Position numbers and translations under genes: made by a program. From positions 1-7,748 of the forward strand of contig CAJQOK010000385.1 in the NCBI GenBank assembly GCA_905479905.1: a stretch of 7,748 nucleotides of DNA, in the 5' to 3' direction. Below are positions 5,879 through 7,748 of the stretch, one piece after another (positions within the stretch are counted from its first letter, which is position 1; each line of letters opens with the position of its first letter). Source of the DNA: an uncultured Aliterella sp. Its GTDB lineage: Bacteria > Cyanobacteriota > Cyanobacteriia > Cyanobacteriales > Chroococcidiopsidaceae. The notes beneath the pieces were generated by a model that had not been told where the DNA came from, made no database searches, and saw nothing but the letters and a program-made list of their open reading frames with translations.

Positions 5879-7306
5879 TCAATCATCTTTGTACCTCTGC
5901 GCCTCCTTCTCAAGCTTTTCAATATCCTCCTGCCAACGTAAAAGTTGCTTTTTTCGATCTTGCAACTTATAGTCTTCAGGTTCTTTCAAAGGGTTTAAGC
6001 CTGGGTTTGGACAAATTCCTTTGTTATGGAGCCATTCTTCACAGTAAAACTGCCAACAATACTTGTGGTCGTGAACCTCCCCACCGAGACGGCGAAGTCG
6101 CTTGAGTGAGATGTTAGGGGAGCCGAAAAGCACTTGTTCAATTTGAGCATTTCGACGAAAAAGGCGAGTTTCACTACCTATCCCGCGAAAAAACTCTACT
6201 ACAAACCACTCCCCGAAATCAAAGATGCACACCTCTGTATCAGTGCTGCCATCTGTCGCTAAGATTTCAATATCTGTAGCAAATACCTTACTATCTAGAC
6301 AATTCATTGAATTTTGGGGTAACAAAATGCGAATCCGCTCAAAGCGGTTGCTATAGTCGAACCAGAATTTTCTTCGAGATTGAAGTTGTTTCTTTTCCCA
6401 ATCTTTAAGACTAAGCACCTGTAAAAGCTTGTCTATCAAGTTAGCAAAATCATTATAGTTAACCGCTCCAATCCACTCTCTTAAAGCTCGTTTTGCTCTT
6501 TCCGACAGGTGATACCATCGTGTACCTGTAACTTGTGGATTGTAGCGTTCTCGCAACCATCCTACCAAGAGGGGCAAACTACCTCCTACTCTAATGGGAA
6601 CTTGAGTAAGTAAAACCTCCACAGCATTTATTTGTTGCTGTAAAGACATCTCGTTTAGGCAGTTTAATAGCCATTTTACTTGTTGTTCTTTAGGTAACTT
6701 AAAATCTGAAAAATGCCGAGCAACACAGTCTAGAGCTTTTTCTACTACAGGAATAGCTGGGGGAAGGTTGGCGCTAGTTAATAGCTTACTGGGTGTCAAA
6801 AGGTTGTCAAGAGCGATCGCACTAACTTCCTGACCTGGTTGCAATTGGATAAGTGCCTCAATAATTTTTACAGGTATGGGTTGACTTTGCTTGATAATTG
6901 ATGCAAAGCGAGTAAAGCCGTCAGCAAGTTGTGGTGCAAGTATCCGCTTTGAGCGATCGCTGTGGTAGAGAGCTAAACGCCAAAGTAACAAGCGGCTCAA
7001 CCATAAATCCTGCGTGGCAAACTGCCAAATAGCGTCAGAGATTGGCGAGTGGTATTCTTGCTCACCTAGAGCCATAATTTGGATGCAGTAAACCCACTCT
7101 AACCTATTGACTTCCTTAGCCTTACCATGTTGGATATCAGCAAATATTAGCTCGATAGAGCGCGATCGCATTAAAGGAAAATTCTTGAGCTTTTCTAGGC
7201 TAGTAAAACTACTGGAGTTGGCTAAACTCTTGGTAATTTCTATAAGTTTATGGGGCATAAATTGAGGATATTCAGGCAATATTAAGGGTGAAAACCTTAC
7301 GTTCAT
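5879..7306 (-). CDS. zorC: EH-signature domain protein, ZorC of a Zorya anti-phage system
   Basis: In Zorya type I, ZorA and ZorB form a proton-driven membrane motor that senses phage entry, and ZorC, a cytosolic DNA-binding protein, acts with ZorD against the phage DNA. Seen: 475 residues, soluble, no signal peptide. The N-terminal 300 residues are mostly helical. An RRKFWFDY segment is at 311-318, then FGEWFVVEF (364-372) with Glu371, and a HDHKYCW segment (412-418) with His414. The Glu-His distance of 43 residues equals what I recall for the two functional residues of E. coli ZorC (E400/H443). A charged helix ends the protein (446-475). E. coli ZorC is longer, at about 560 residues. The start ATG overlaps the zorB stop by 4 bp (ATGA), so translation is probably coupled. 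No zorD follows. Identification rests on the OmpA-type neighbour and the EH pattern, without a profile search. Confidence 0.8.
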   Translation of the reverse strand: MNVRFSPLILPEYPQFMPHKLIEITKSLANSSSFTSLEKLKNFPLMRSRSIELIFADIQHGKAKEVNRLEWVYCIQIMALGEQEYHSPISDAIWQFATQDLWLSRLLLWRLALYHSDRSKRILAPQLADGFTRFASIIKQSQPIPVKIIEALIQLQPGQEVSAIALDNLLTPSKLLTSANLPPAIPVVEKALDCVARHFSDFKLPKEQQVKWLLNCLNEMSLQQQINAVEVLLTQVPIRVGGSLPLLVGWLRERYNPQVTGTRWYHLSERAKRALREWIGAVNYNDFANLIDKLLQVLSLKDWEKKQLQSRRKFWFDYSNRFERIRILLPQNSMNCLDSKVFATDIEILATDGSTDTEVCIFDFGEWFVVEFFRGIGSETRLFRRNAQIEQVLFGSPNISLKRLRRLGGEVHDHKYCWQFYCEEWLHNKGICPNPGLNPLKEPEDYKLQDRKKQLLRWQEDIEKLEKEAQRYKDD

Positions 7307-7748
7307 GGCGCTTTCTTCCCTGGTAACTGATTTTTTTCATACCATTGGGCAAATTCTTCACCTTTAAACTGAAAGCGAAAAACAACTTTGCGATCTGAGG
7401 GGTTATCAATTGGATCTGCGTCTATTTTTCCTCGCCCTGATGCCAAAATCTTCTTTTTCAAGCGCTCTTTTGTTTTGAAGTTCAAGTCTTTTGAGAAAAT
7501 GTACTTAGATACTGAAAGCGATCGCAGCAAGCTAAGTTCTAAATTGTCTTCGTACTCACCTTTAGAGCTTGTATGACCTTCAACAACTACCCGCGTGATT
7601 TGGTTTTCGATAGCAGTTTGAGAGAAAATAACCTGACTATAAACGGGAATAAATTTTCTTAAAAAAGCCTTGCCTTTGGGTATAAGTTCCGCGCTACCCT
7701 CATCAAAAAGAATCTTATCTTGAATACTCACGTCTCCAGTTTCTTCAT
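7303..7748 (-). CDS. zorB: ZorB-like MotB/OmpA-domain motor protein, C-terminal part only
   Basis: The frame is open to the right window edge, so the start lies outside; the GTG at 7731 is internal. The visible 147 residues are an OmpA-type peptidoglycan-binding domain: ILFDEGSAEL (fragment residues 12-21), VVEGHTSSKG (54-63), NLELSLLRSLSV (68-79) and DRKVVFRF (118-125). In OmpA the motif reads GHTD; here the Asp position is Ser, as I believe is common in ZorB-like proteins. ZorB is the MotB-like stator unit that anchors the ZorA ion channel to the cell wall. Its N-terminal membrane helix, with the proton-binding Asp, would lie beyond the window. It overlaps zorC by 4 bp, which marks it as part of the Zorya operon. 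A generic OmpA/MotB protein is the alternative. Confidence 0.8.
   Translation of the reverse strand, partial: EETGDVSIQDKILFDEGSAELIPKGKAFLRKFIPVYSQVIFSQTAIENQITRVVVEGHTSSKGEYEDNLELSLLRSLSVSKYIFSKDLNFKTKERLKKKILASGRGKIDADPIDNPSDRKVVFRFQFKGEEFAQWYEKNQLPGKKAP

Larger units (their letters stand above)
154..7525. repeat. Dispersed HIP1 palindromes (GCGATCGC), 14 copies
   Basis: Copies begin at 154, 415, 652, 1377, 2503, 3037, 4274, 5031, 5812, 5835, 6813, 6953, 7162 and 7518. They occur in core genes and in nirB, nirD and the zor genes alike. HIP1 abundance is a hallmark of many cyanobacterial genomes; its presence across all blocks argues against very recent import of any of them. The span given is from the first to the last copy, not one continuous element. 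Confidence 0.9.

Noticed and set aside
7388..7576. Plus-strand 62-codon frame
   Set aside because: Antisense to the OmpA-type domain of zorB.
7303..7731. GTG-started 142-residue free-standing protein
   Set aside because: The frame stays open upstream to the window edge, and an OmpA domain in this context is the C-terminus of a longer ZorB.
1..7748. CRISPR arrays, tRNA, rRNA, insertion sequences
   Set aside because: I saw no regularly spaced repeats, cloverleaf-like sequence or transposase reading frame in the window.

Overview
The window comes from a cyanobacterium. Two things show this. It encodes photosystem I subunit PsaK beside trpF. It also carries 14 copies (my count) of the octamer GCGATCGC, the HIP1 palindrome typical of many cyanobacterial genomes, on average about one per 550 bp. 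The base composition is AT-leaning and the genes share one codon style. I cannot name the species.

Left part (1-1970), housekeeping: an incomplete minus-strand gene for an intramembrane site-2 metalloprotease runs off the left edge. It is followed by minus-strand psaK, which has its own stem-loop terminator. The divergent gene trpF (tryptophan biosynthesis) faces right. psaK and trpF share a promoter gap of about 107 bp.

Middle part (1971-5798): a 294-bp gap holds a nested GC-rich hairpin behind trpF, then AT-rich sequence with an inverted repeat and a degenerate NtcA-like site. Next comes nirB-nirD, encoding the two subunits of a NAD(P)H-dependent assimilatory nitrite reductase. This is unusual, because cyanobacteria normally reduce nitrite with the ferredoxin-dependent enzyme NirA. 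A Uma2/DUF820-family nuclease-like gene follows 46 bp after nirD.

Right part (5799-7748), defence: convergent with the Uma2 gene, on the minus strand, are the C-terminal part of an OmpA/MotB-type protein (ZorB-like) and, overlapping it by 4 bp, a 475-residue protein that I identify as the EH-signature protein ZorC. Together they look like the 3' end of a Zorya anti-phage system. In Zorya type I the helicase/nuclease gene zorD normally follows zorC. Here zorC is followed by a hairpin and a convergent gene, so zorD is missing from its usual place. zorA and the start of zorB should lie beyond the right edge.

Working picture: a conserved photosynthesis/biosynthesis block on the left borders accessory genes (nirBD, Uma2, Zorya). 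The accessory genes contain HIP1 sites at a density like the core genes, which suggests they have been in the lineage for a long time. The most interesting points are the zorD-less 3' end of the Zorya operon and the NirBD enzyme in a cyanobacterial setting.
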